Shown here piece after piece: positions 25,301 to 37,547 of a DNA stretch of 64,000 nt. This DNA is from Sphagnum compactum (taxonomy: Eukaryota > Bryophyta > Sphagnopsida > Sphagnales). Position 1 is the stretch's first letter. Each line of letters begins with the position of its first letter. The translations under genes were made by a program, and so were the position numbers. The stretch covers positions 14,601,495-14,665,494 of the forward strand of contig OZ234502.1 of assembly GCA_965153455.1 (NCBI GenBank). Direction: 5' to 3'. The notes beneath the pieces were generated by a model. The model was given only the letters and a program-made list of their open reading frames with translations, did no database searches and was not told the DNA's origin.

Positions 25301-28300
25301 TTCCTGGACAATGTTACCCATACCCGCCATGCTTGCTCGGAATGCCTTGATTGCAATGCTTTCCAACATCTGAACCTTGTTGGAGAGGCTTGCTGGGTTG
25401 ACTTCCAGTCTGTCAAAGGCACCATCAACCTCCAAGTCTACTGACAGATGTGATAGTTGGAATTCCGCATCACAAATCTGTAATGTGTTGATGGACTGTT
25501 CCTTAGCTCTTTGTAGACAGTCAACAGAGACTCTCTGCAACATTGACCGTCTCTCTTTTGCATTGCTGGTGATAAGGAAATCAGTTAGCCCTGTACTGAA
25601 ACCGTTGCTATCTAGCCAGGCATGCAACAGCCCTTTGGCACTGTTCAAGTACTCAACCACCGCCTCAGGGCCAGATTGGTCACAAATTGCATCGATAAGA
25701 CTGTTTCTTCCCTTCTGAAGCCACTTCGAACTGAACCCAGTTTTTAGAATCTCTCCATTCCTGATCAACACCTCTCCATCCAGGGTGTGGAAATCCACAC
25801 CTGCAGGCAACGTCAAACTGTATAACTGCTCTCCTGTCCACAAAGGGCCTCCTTTTGGGGACTTCAAGATTGCTGCCTCAGGAACAACTGCAGCTGAAGA
25901 CCACATCTGCAGCTGATCCATGGACACCTTGTCGAGAAACACCTTCTGACAGGTCATGAGGTGCGCAGCTAGCAAGGTGTCCTGTGTCAGTCCAAGAAGT
26001 GGCAGTCCTCCTTGTGAGCAGATGATTTGCTGTTGCACTGTCATCAGCTCCTTCAGCTCCACCATTGCTTCCACAGATTGCGGAACAAAGATATGAAAGA
26101 TATCGCCATCGAAGTCTGCACCAAATGGCGGACAGATAAATGGGTTGATTGCGATAACCATACCCGGGTGTAATACCACTCGCAACGCCATAAGAGAATG
26201 CTTGTGAACAGATGGGGGCCGATTCACATACACATAATCACCGTCCTGCAGATGGCGGTTGACCAAGTCACCAATCTCCAGCTGTTTGGTGGTGGTTGCA
26301 TGTAGGCGAATGAATTCGCCATTCCGTATTAAACTGGTGGCCCCTATTCCCCTCTGCACCTCCAGCATTTGCGTTCGGTCCACACAATCTTGCAATCTCT
26401 TTTGATTCCACTTGGTAACTCTCTCAGGTACTGTGAGTTCCCGGGAAATTGCATCAGGAATGGCAATCTCATCAACAGCTATAGCAGGGTCGCCGGTGAT
26501 GACTGCACGTGCTGTACAGTTCCCACTTTTCCCCAAAATGTTCTGTGTGAACCAGTCTTTTGTCCAGCGATAATCATCACCCTGCTTCATTACCCGACCA
26601 TTCCGGTCTTTCTTCACTATGGCTTTTCCTGCCATGAACTGTAGTTCCAGGCACATAAATACCCACAATGAATCAGACATTCAGAAATGGGAACACTGAT
26701 GGGTATAGCTAGCTTCTGAACAAAATGCAGCATTCCAATGTCACACCGCAACAACTGGACTCAGGTCCATCCATGAAAGGGAGAACAGGCAAAAAAACCC
26801 TACACAATTTCTGCAACCAATGCTGAGAATATAAATACATATATATAAACCTTAGGGGCTCCTCGCTCCCGGAAATAATTGGCAGTGATTGACTGAAGGA
26901 GTTTGAATTCATCTCTTCCAGCCCTCCATGTGGGCTTGCCACTTCTGGTGCTCCTGATACGAGCTACTTCATTTACCAATGTCTGCAGCGATCGTGTGGC
27001 TCTATCCTGCACCACCCTCAAACTTATATGAATTTAAACAATTTCTGGTGGAAAAACAACCCAAAAAACCTGCAATCCTCATAACTAAACACCCTCTTCT
27101 GCAAGTCAAGCTTTTTTGTTTAGGAGTGCATCAGACTCTGCAAAAGATTGGGTTGGATGTCTGTCTGTAGAGAGAAATGTTGACTTACATTTCAGTCTTC
27201 CAAAAAGAAGCAGAGGAAGTACCACTACAGAATATACATTAGAGTTTGACCTCAAAAAAGAAGATGCACACTTACAGTGCCAAAGCGCACAGATGTTGTG
27301 TTGCTGACATATTTCATGTCAGGAGTCCGTGTGCAAATTGGGGGAACTGGCACACGCTCCATCACAAGTGCTTCTGGGCGTGCTACAGACTTGTGCATGC
27401 CTAAACAACCAATTGAATCCTCTGGGATCTTCTTCAGGATTCTCAAAGCCTAAAATGAAGAGTTAGGAATCAACATGTTAGGAATAGAATCGCAACCACC
27501 AAGGAACAAAATTACCCAAAGAGATTTGTAATCTTCCCTTTTGGAAGACAAAGAGATTTTTTACCTCAAATGGTAGTAGATCTCGCTGACGTGGTGGTGC
27601 AAAGTCCAAATCATAGGACTTGGAAGTCAGTTCCACAAAACCCCAGTAATCCGATGCAACATTATCAGTTTTTGCTCCAATCTCCATGGAAAGGACTTGT
27701 GACAGTTCATCCTTCTTCTTCCCTCTCACAGGCATGATCTTAACCTTGACAGGTGGATACTCTGGGCTGTCAATTGAGCAATATGGACACTTCTTGCGAT
27801 GGGAAGGGGGAGTGCTGGCACAAGTGACCTCAGAGGACAGATATTTCTCTAGATCAGTCTGCACAAACCCACAGACTCTAAACCCATGAGATGATTTCAG
27901 GGACAGAATCTGCAGGCTAAAAAAAGAAAAAGAAAAAAGTCCACAGATATATATAGGGCTTTCAAGAGTAACATGAGTTACTAACCTGTATGACCCCAGC
28001 AGTCTTTGGAGTCGAAGGTCCATTCTCAATGGAACTCTTTGCAGCATATTTGCCTTTTCGCTTTCTCAAGCTCCGGCGGGGACTTTGCAGAGACTCACTG
28101 TTGGAAACCTCTTCCACAAAGGAAACTTTCTTTAGCGGCTGTACCACTTTCAAAATATCTTGTGGCAGAAAACAATCTTCATCATCTGATGACAGCACAA
28201 TTACACCATTGCCCACTGCTGCATCCTGCACAAAATCATGTTCCATATGTTCTACTCAGAATCATAAGCCTCAGCCAGCAGTAAAATCCCATCCACAGGG

Positions 28301-29309
28301 CCTTCTCTCTTCTCTGGAATGCACACAAACTGAAAGAAAGATAACTCATTGAAAAGTGAGACAGGGATATATATCACTTACATTTTTGTTGAAACCCTTC
28401 AATTGTGGAGTCTCTACTTTCACATTTTCCAAACCTTTGGTTTTTGATATATGTCCTGGAATGCCAGGATTGGAAGAATCTTGTGTCTGCAAACAGAGAG
28501 AGACAAAAACATTCATTGTGAGGGTTGTTATGCTGGAGAAGGAAGCAAGCAAGCAAGCCAGGGAAGAAGATGCACAAAGTGCTGGCTTCAAGATAACTCC
28601 TGCTGAGAGAGTGGGTACCTTCTTTTTCTTTACCAGGGGGACACCACATCCCAGACAAATCTTTTGGAGCACATGTTGCAAGAGACGCATGTGGTTTGGG
28701 TGGAAAATGGGTTGTGAAAGGTCCACATGGGCAAAATGTCCTGCAATGAAACCATCATGTAAAGTTACATTTGTCTAACCAAAAGCATCAATTTCACATC
28801 ACATCCACAAGCTGCTGTTATCTGAACTCATTCCTGGATGTACCATACAACAAACAATAAGTCAAAATACCATCTTCATGTCTTTTGTCTTGAACAAAGC
28901 TTTTGAGCATCATCATCATACCTGTACACTCATCTGTATTCCGGCCACCACAAGTTGCACACCTATCTTCAACTGGCTGACCAAGGCGTGGATCCCAAAG
29001 CTCCTTTGGTGTTCTGACAGATTTTCCTTTCTCAAGGACCGAGAAGTTGATCTGTCAGACATATATCCATCATACCCCACACATTAGAAAAGGTAGGTCT
29101 AGCAAATCAACTATAAGCCCAATGGTTGAAGCAGAGAACATCAACTACTGCTAAGAACGCTCAAATTCAATATGGCTCATCAGCAATGTAAATGCAGTCA
29201 AATAATGTCGTACAATTTCCTTGGCAGCTAACATGCCAAACTGTATTCCAACAAGCTCTGCAAGCGGAGGGTCTGGTGGCTGCATCTTTGGAAGAATACT
29301 CAGCTCCAT
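18814..29309 (-). CDS. NRPE1: Largest subunit of RNA polymerase V (NRPE1-like), 20 exons
   Basis: Catalytic subunit of the plant-specific RNA polymerase V of RNA-directed DNA methylation. Exons: 29309-29214, 29051-28922, 28740-28619, 28486-28382, 28225-27986, 27858-27565, 27449-27276, 27006-26851, 26638-24701, 24488-24313, 24120-24027, 23974-23760, 23494-23328, 23001-22712, 22397-22224, 22104-21952, 21796-20155, 19985-19508, 19391-19277, 19008-18814. All phases agree, giving about 2317 aa. Seen: N-terminal LVGIQFGMLAAKEI, zinc motif CATCGGRNTDEC then GHFAHVDL, a second CPYC zinc site, metal-A motif DFDGD near residue 614, PGTLFKVLM and YDGTVR blocks, about 30 Trp mostly as WG/GW repeats over roughly residues 1550-2190, an RGG-type tract near 1950, and a C-terminal DeCL domain (HPNFPDTRCFWI, DFSYHKCL). 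The WG platform plus DeCL separates it from Pol IV and Pol II. The shift from exon 16 to 17 uses a GC donor. It is longer than the Arabidopsis protein (about 1976 aa). Confidence 0.95.
19508..21796 (-). other. WG/GW-repeat AGO-binding platform of NRPE1
   Basis: Exons 17 and 18 encode a disordered Gly/Asp/Glu-rich region. Units such as GGGWGAV, DTWGSM, SGWGEL and NGWGSM recur at irregular spacing, with about 30 tryptophans, nearly all next to Gly, Ser, Asp or Glu. In plant Pol V this reiterated region binds ARGONAUTE4-clade proteins. An arginine-glycine tract (RGRGRGRGGFGRE) sits within it at about 20425-20480. The repeat units differ from each other in length and sequence, so this is an old, freely evolving tract. 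Confidence 0.9.
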
Positions 29310-31650
29310 TTTCTCAGGCTGATTTCAATCACCTATCACATACTATTCAATCACCAGATCAGTCCTCCATATTATATTCCACTCTCCAGAAATTTGCTCA
29401 GAACCCATCTTCTATCATTTTGCTTCAGTGTGGAAAGAAAAAGAAAAGCAGCCAGGAAAACAAAAGAAAACTACAGGAAGACTTATCAAACAATCTCAGA
29501 ACATGAGTTTCACACAGACTCTGCCAGAAATTACAAAACCTAGAGGAGGCCACCACAAATTGAGCTCCCATGTTCAGCTTCAACTACCAGGAGAACACAA
29601 ACAATGAGGAGAACCATACCTCAAACTAAAGTTTTCCTGTAAGGTTTGGATGTCAGTCTACTGCATCACCAGCCAGCTGAAAGTGTTTCAAAGATTCAAT
29701 TGGTACATAGTGGTGCACATGGCAAGCAATGCAGCAAGTATCTTCTTCTGCTTCTCCTCTGATCCATGATAGCAACAAAACACCATACTGCCCTCCTGCA
29801 AACAAAGAGCCATACTGCAATTGTTCTCAAAACACTCCAACTCTTGAATCTTTTACCCTCTTATCCTGAAAACCTAAATAATATGCAGAACCTTGTAGCT
29901 TACAGTCCTGTGATATGATTTCCAAGTAGCCCAGATATGGCCATATCCAAGAACTCAATGAGAGCACATACCCCATCTCATGTATCAACAACTAGGTCTA
30001 GCCTGCTCTGCTCTAAGCTCTCCAATTGCTCTTCTTCCCCCCGAAAGAATGCAAATACTGACAGTGAATACCCCAAGAGAACACCCCCAAAGACTGTTCA
30101 ACTTCCAGCAGATTGCAAGCAGTCAAAGTGGTGCTCTGCATCCCCAAGATCTTCAATTCTCTTTCCCAAGCACCTGCAGAAATTCAAAGGAGAAAAGAAA
30201 TGAAGAAACCCAACAGCTAAACAGAATTGCCCAAGGACCCATGTATGAACTTTTCTCTCTGCTGCTACTGCTGATGATGACAATGAATACATTCCACAGT
30301 CTATCTTTACAACAGTCCAAGATTGCACCTCTGTTGTCCTTGCCTGGTGGTGGTCAAGATTGTCTGCAACTAACTGCAATACCCCAAGAAAAACCCTATA
30401 GCAGTTAGCAATCCTGGAAGATTCTCCTCCATTCCATCCTATCCCATCCTCCCAAGAATGCTACAATTCCCACAACAGGGACTGTTGCATGCACTTCCGT
30501 GAACTGGTGGGTGGGTTTCTTTTTCGCTTCTCTCAAAGCTGCTTCCCAAGAAAACAACAATCAGAAATGTCCGGTTCTCTTTGGGAGGGGAGAACGGGGG
30601 AAGGGAGAGGGAGGTCAGTGTGGTTGGGTTGGTCATCTTTACGCTCTTTCTATCTTTCTTTCTTCCAAGAATGTCTTAAACCCATGAAAGCTTCACACAA
30701 AATACCCAACACACAATGCGAGGACAAAACAAAAGAACCTTCTCACCCAACTTGTGCAGCATTCCTACTACCACCATCCACTAAACCTTTCTGAAAGTCT
30801 TCCCCTCCAGAGACACAGCGAGAGAGACACAGAGAGCGAGAAAAAGAGAGCTTCAGAGACTTCCCAACTTCCGAATTGCAAAAACCCAAAACAACACGGA
30901 CACTCTCCACCCAATCTGTCGTCACCAAACCCCACAATGCAGCAGAAAACCCAAAAACAAACAATGCAAGAACCAAAGCAAGCTTCTCGCATGGAAAAAA
31001 GAAAAGTTGGGGAAGTGATGGGTTTTCTTTCTTTCTTTCTTTCTCGCTTCAGTCTGTGCAACCAAAAAGAAGAAGACATGCAAGAAAGGAAGAAAACATA
31101 ACCAACTGATTGCTGCTGCGGAAATTGAAGAGCTCAAGAAAAGAAAACGCAGCAGCTTGGCATGAAGAAAGCGAAAGAGCAAACCATGAACACAGACACT
31201 AACTAGGGTGCAACAAAATGCACATAAAAGAAGTGCAGATTGGCATGAAGAGGATTGCCGTCGTGCAGCGAGCAAAGCAAGCAAGCAATACTAGGGATAC
31301 CCACTCCTCCTCCTGACTACGCACCTTGCTCTTCTTCTTCTTCTTCTTCTTCTTCTTCCCATCTTTTGTTGATTTCTTTCTCTCTGCTGTGCTGCTGCTG
31401 CTGCTGATTCTTCAAAAGTTTTGTTGCATTTGACTTGGGTGCCGTCTACACTTGTTTCTTCCGCTTTCTGCGCAGTCAAAACAGCTTCCGACAATTGCAA
31501 AAGTGGCAGAAAAACAGACGGAGAGCGAGCGCGACAGACTAAACGAGAACGCTCGCGCGCCAGCATCAAAAGCGACGACGACGCTGTCACTGCCGCTGCT
31601 CTGCAAAGGATCGTTGGGAGCATGAAAAGGGGACGTGGTTTGAGATCTGG
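29310..31650. promoter_or_regulatory. Upstream region of NRPE1, likely 5' UTR and promoter
   Basis: No protein-coding exon recognised. On the minus strand the stretch 30440-31450 is pyrimidine- and CT-rich, like plant leaders, and has microsatellites: TTC (about 31331-31360), CTG (31391-31407) and TTTC (31026-31043). Open frames on both strands follow these biases. A 5' UTR intron is possible but cannot be placed from sequence alone. Confidence 0.35.
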
Positions 31651-31706
31651 ATTTTGGCACGTCGATTTGGATAAGGGACCCTAGAGGAGGCGGGGACATC
31701 GCTTTT

Positions 31707-31917
31707 GAGACGTCGATTCTGGAAAGGTCACTTTTGAGACGTCAATTATGGGACGTCGATTTTGAGATGTCGATTCTTGGACTTCGATTTTGAGACGTCG
31801 AATCTGGAACGTCGCTTTTGAGATGCCAATTATGGGACGTCGATTTCAAGATCTCGACTCTGGGAAGTCTCTTTTGAGACGTCGATTTTGGGATGTCAGT
31901 TTTGGGACGTCGATTCG
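31707..31917. repeat. 14-bp minisatellite, consensus GRGACGTCGATTTT, about 15 units
   Basis: From 31707 to 31917 the DNA divides into 14-base units (one of 15) such as GAGACGTCAATTAT, GGGACGTCGATTTT and GAGATGTCGATTCT. Thirteen consecutive units from 31736 keep register exactly. Units 1-6 of that run match units 7-12 better than their neighbours, so there is an 84-bp higher-order repeat. GACGTC palindromes recur through the array. It lies about 2.4 kb upstream of the NRPE1 start. On the minus strand it reads as a 14-residue peptide repeat, but no gene is evident. Confidence 0.88.
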
Positions 31918-31959
31918 TGCTTTTTCGGCCGTCGCGCCCGGGGGGGGGGGGGGGCAATG

Positions 31960-34900
31960 AAAGCCAACGGCGCCGGACAAACCCTAAAAGGCCACCTTTT
32001 TTGCCACCAACTATTGCCACCTTTTCTGCCCACCAACTCCCAGTATTTTATTATTATTATTATTATTTATTATATCTTTGGATTTATTTTTTCTCAAAAA
32101 CAAAATTTTCAACATTGAATAATTGAACATGAAAGATTATAATATTAAAAATAAATATTACTGCAAAAATAATTTTTCCTGCATGAAAATCTAATTGAAA
32201 TAGTATTGTTCATACACCAATAAATTTCCCTTCATGAAAACTATTTGAAATATTATTGTACATAACAACAATTTTTTTGATGTATAATTTGTGTGAAAAA
32301 TTGATATAAAATTAAATTCATAATGCATTAAAAAAATTCCAATTTTTCAATCATCCATTTTCCTTCTATGATATTCTAATGGATTAAATTATTTTTTCTA
32401 TTGCATTTATTTTGAAGAGGTTTTTTATTTTTATTTTTTTAATGGTGGGATAGAATTTAAAATTGGAAACATTCATTTAATATGCATGTAAGACCTTTTT
32501 GTACTTTGGTAATTACCTATGGAGGAATTATTTTATCCAAGGAAGATTTTAGGAGATGTAAAATGTAAACCTAATGTTGAATAGTGTAAATATTTGGTTA
32601 AATGGCTATATACTTATCGAAAAAAGAATTTTTGAAAGTCTTATCACTTATTGAAATGTCTACTAGGTTTCTCAACAATTAGTTGTTTTAGCCAATACTT
32701 TTTCATACACAATTAAATCAATAATTTAAAAAGGAAAAGAGGTGGCAAGGTACTTGAGGGTATACTTCATTATCGAAAAATGTAGGCAATGTAATTTGTT
32801 ATTATTAAAAAGAAGTCATTAATTTTTTAAAAAATATTATGATGATTTAAAAGTATTAAAAAGTGGGGGTATCAACCTAGGTATCAATAGACTTGGATGG
32901 TATTGGGTATGGAACTTTTATTTCTTGGCAAAAAAGGGTTGGGCCATGTGTTTTCTAACTAACCTATTTTCATTAGGAAAGAAATAATGCAACTATTTGA
33001 ATGTATACCTTAATTGATACATGAGTAATTTAATCATGGGACGAAAGAAAAACCCAATAATAAGCATCAAAATCACCTCCAAAACCACCAATCAAGAATA
33101 AAATAAAATGAAGATTTTAAATTAAATTTATTAATGATTTAATTTTCATTCTATTTAATATTTGGTGTACTACTTTAGTACACCTTTTGTGAAGCAAATC
33201 ATTGAACATGGTGGACACGAAGGATGGAAACCACTCACAATTTTTTTGAAATACCCAATACCAAAAACTCATGACAATATTGAGTAGGCACCACTATATG
33301 TAATAATAACAAATTTGGCATAAGTTTTGTAACATAGTTTTGGCTATGGGTCCAATTTATGGCTCTCTTCCAATAGGAGTGCTCTATTTCATTAGACACT
33401 AGACCTTGGAAACTCATCTAAAGTGGCCCTTGTTCTAGCTCTTTTTAATGTGAGATATTAGAGACTCTCACTTCTCATGGACACAAAACCCATCAAAAGG
33501 AAATTTATAATGTGGATTGCTTCAAGTACCAAATGGCAAAAGGAGACTTTCTCTCTCATCAATGGATTCTTGCTTTCTTTAGGCTACATCCCTCCATTTG
33601 TTGGTGCTAATAAATTGTGTTTTGGGTTGAGAGACACATGGAGCTGTTGTGTGGAAGGGATTGTAATGGGCCAACTTCCAATGACAAATTATTAATTTCA
33701 CCATGTGTAGTAACAAGTTACAACCAGCTCCCTTTTTGCTTTTGGTTTGATTTTACATCAAAGCTAAGGTGTGGAAAAGATTCGACAACATGGATGAAAG
33801 TTAGGCTAAGTTCTTTGCACTTGGAATCATTCACTCATTTGGAAGGTGATGACTAAGGTAATGGCTCATAATTAGTAAGACTGAAGTACAACATGCACAT
33901 CATGTTTTTAGGGTTTCTTGCAGCTAGGGCACAATTATTAGAGAAAGTTGGTGACATCCTTGTTTCAACTGGGTACTAAATAAAACTTTAACAAATTTAA
34001 GGAAGGGTGGTAAATTATTGGGCTTTTTTCTTGGATGGGTGGGAAGGCAAGAATGGGTGATGTGATGCTCTAAGAGTTTGAGTTTCTAACCCTTCAAAAA
34101 TTGATTAAGGGGAGAGTGATGGATTTAGGGGGATTTCTTAAGTTGGGGTGGGAAGGTAGGAAGTGATTCTCAAGAGTACGAGATACTAAACCCTAAAAGT
34201 ATGAAGATTCAAAAGTTTCATCTATCCATGCAAACCTACTTAAATGGCATGTTTTGTGTGCCCAAAATAATTTACTAAGTTCCAAAATTATGTGTGCTCA
34301 TTTGCCGTTGATAAGATGGGTAGACTAGTTTATTCAGGTACTACTTGGGATACAAAGCATTGTTAATTTGCACAAAGCAAATTTATTATGTATCATAATT
34401 AATGATCATATTCATAAGCTTTATTTTTTGTGTCATTTAAGAAAAGACTTCTGAGCCTTTCATCGTGAAAAGGATATTTTTAAGAGCTTAAATTTATTTA
34501 GTTGTTTTTGTAAAAAATAATTTATATGTAAATAAGCACTCATTTTGCTCTTTAATCAAAAAATTAAAAAAACCATTGTCACACAAAACATATTGTTACA
34601 TTCATGACCCTATTGTGATTAAGATAGTTTAATTTTATTTTATTTTTCACTTTTGTGATGTTGAATATTTGTCAAGTTTTTCCAAACAATTAGAAAATTC
34701 AGTTGATTTTACACTATTAAAAAAAATTCAAAACTTTCCCAATTTTTTTGTTAAAAAAAAGAAAAAATAGTTTGAAATAATAATGATGGTTAAGGTCATG
34801 TAAAATATGATTGCCAAACATTTAACAATACAATTTGTCAACATCATTACACCTCTTAGGGACTCAATATCCCTCATCATAAGACATACACATCCCTTGG

Positions 34901-36760
34901 TAATAGAATGACACAATAGACCCACCATCGAAGTAGCCAAATTCCTCCCACCAAACATGATAGCACTTTCACTGAATTTGTTGGTTTATTTGCAAACCCA
35001 TTTCCAACTTGGGAACTTTGGTGTATTTCTAATTTATGCTTGTCATATATATTTAGATCCTGATTGGAATTTGGGGATCACACCAAGGACATAACTTATA
35101 AGATGGCAAATTATTCCAATCTTGAAATTTTGGTTTCCATATCATGTCCATCATTGTACCCTCCAAAAACAAAAAAAAAGAAAAGAGAGGAAAAAAAAAA
35201 GATTGGGTTGGGTGGTGGGTGTCTTGGGTGCAAAGGAATTTTGATTTTAAACATTTGATGGTGAGTATAAAATAGCAATAAGTTGGGCTTTTTAGTTTAG
35301 GGTTTAGAGACAACCAAAAAGCCCAACTTATCACTCTCCCTCTACCCTTTAGTAATACCATTAGTACAAGTATTTGCTGACCTTTTCAGGGAAGATTTAA
35401 GGTTTTGGGTGGCAGATTACGTCATTTTCTTCACCACATATTTTGACATATTCTTCCTATGATGAGCATACACTCGTAATAGTGACCGAAATCTTTGTTT
35501 AACATGAATTTTATTTTTTTAATTGTTGATTCAGATCCCACCCACAACTTTACGGCATGGAATGGTCTTGCCATCGCCCATTATGTCGGGAGCATTGCCA
35601 AGTTCGCCCTAACAGGTTAGGGCTCAATTGGGTGCCTTAACCAACATAATGGGCAGGGGCTTTGACCGTTCCGTAGTACAGAAAGGTTTTTGCCCATGCC
35701 AGTCTTTACTCTAAAAAGTCTAAGAGGGATAAGGGTTGGGGAGGACTGGGTGCAACTTGGGGAAAGGGAGAGAAGTGTGAAGGATGGAGAAAATGGAAGT
35801 AAAGGAATTGGTGGGATGAACAAAGGAAAAATGAAACTAAGGTTGTGAAATGAATGTGGTTTACTCACATGAATGACAATGATAAGATGGAAATGAAGTA
35901 TAGCACATGGATGAGATGTTGTATGTCATCCAATTGGCCATCCAAATGTGCCATGACAACAATGTAAATCAAGCGCTTTTCAATCTAAACTACTAGTGGT
36001 TTTTTTATTAAACAATGAGTGGCCAAAATTGTGGTCAACACAAACTGTATTGTCCATGGATGATATTTCCACACATACATGTAAACTAATTTTTTTGATA
36101 AAACAAACTACCACATGGATGAAACCATGATCATAGATCAAATTGATTTACACACATGCATAAAATTTCAGCATTATGGATGAAATGAATGACATAGATG
36201 AAGAAACCACAAAGAATGAAAATGATCCAAAACCCAACATTTTCTCTCCCATGAAACTTGTTGCATCTGTATGTTTCAATTTTTAACAAGTCCACACAAA
36301 TCCTCATCAACATCATCATAATCCCCACTTTGAGAAACTTGCTTGCACAAAATCCTCAACTCTATGCACTTGTTCTTAAATTGTTGCATGCAAACAATAT
36401 TAGAGAGAGGACTAGAAAACCCTAAACCCTTTATCATCAACAAAGATGATGTCATAACTGGAGTTCATCTCATCACAACAGCCCAAGGTTCTTGCTTCCA
36501 GAATTTGGTAAAGATCAGGTAATTTTGATGATGATGATGAGGAGAATCACTGAGGGATGGTGTGTGCAGATTTCTCATGCAGAATTTTCGGAAGAGATTT
36601 TGCACAATGCAGCAAGAGCTACTCCTTTTTAAAGGTTCAGGCTGAAAAGAGGAGTTTGAAGAAGTGGGCATACATTCTTCCAACAGTCTTGAGGCTGTTG
36701 CAAAGAAGGAGCTTGCATTGAGCACATGACAAGAGTGCTTGCAAGGAAATCAGGAGTGAG
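31960..36760. other. AT-rich intergenic region
   Basis: No gene seen. It contains a TAT/TTA microsatellite (about 32045-32070) and an imperfect inverted pair (about 35552-35590 with 35640-35680, sharing CCCATTATGT / ACATAATGGG). A few plus frames, such as 33477-33856, look like chance or decayed transposon sequence. Confidence 0.4.
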
Positions 36761-36799
36761 CTTCTGCAAATAATGTATAGATTATCATCAGCACCCAAA

Positions 36800-37465
36800 G
36801 TAACTGAAACTGAAGATTCAAGCCAAGGAAAATCCAGGAAGGGAGCTGCAAAGGGGGGAGGAAGCTCAATACATATTGTTGCACAAAAAGCTCAGGTTTC
36901 ATATGCAACTTCAACAGAATACCTACCTCAACTGGTTGTGCATTTCAGTGGCCTTTGGTGAGAGGTTCTCAGAGGTTTGCTCCTCATCTCTGCTCATCAT
37001 AAGCTCCTAAAGATGTCTGGTGATGCTGCCCGCCCCACCCCCTGACCATAGTCTCCTGCAGGATTTCAAGCCAAGGAAAATCTAGGACGGAATCGTAAAG
37101 GTAGGGAGCTCAATCCCCAAGTCGTTGCAGATGTTGCTCAGGCTTCATCTGCAAATTGAACCACATGTACCTCAAATGGTTTGGCATTCCAGTGTGCCCT
37201 TTGGACGTCTCCTAGTGGTTTGCTTCAGTCTCTGCTTGGCATCAACTCCTAAGAATGTCTGCTGTTCCACCCGGAATGTCTCCTGCAGTGATTCAAGCCA
37301 ATGAAATCTAGGAAGGAGCTGGAAAGAAGAAGAAGCTGAAACTCCCATTGCAGAATGGCCAAAAACTTGGGCAACTTCATCTCTTGCTTTTGGTCTCTGT
37401 TCGACATCAATTCTTTCTAAGGATGTCTGCTGTTGCACCCCAAGCATAGTCTCCTGCAGCATGAC
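36800..37465. repeat. ~200-240-bp tandem repeat, three degenerate copies
   Basis: Three successive segments contain TTCAAGCCAAGGAAAATCYAGGA (third copy TTCAAGCCAATGAAATCTAGGA), GGGAGCT or GGAGCTG, CAACTTCATCT-like words, and TCTGCTTGGCATCAACTCCTA or variants. They begin near 36815, 37065 and 37280. The spacing is unequal because of indels. The array lies next to the 3' end of the ankyrin gene and may include its 3' UTR. Confidence 0.7.
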
Positions 37466-37486
37466 CCTGGCCAAGTACAACTCACA

Positions 37487-37499
37487 TCAGAATCCGAAC

Positions 37500-37547
<48 letters not shown>

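Noticed and set aside
35550-35680. Small foldback element
   Set aside because: The inverse arms match only in parts and no target duplication was found.
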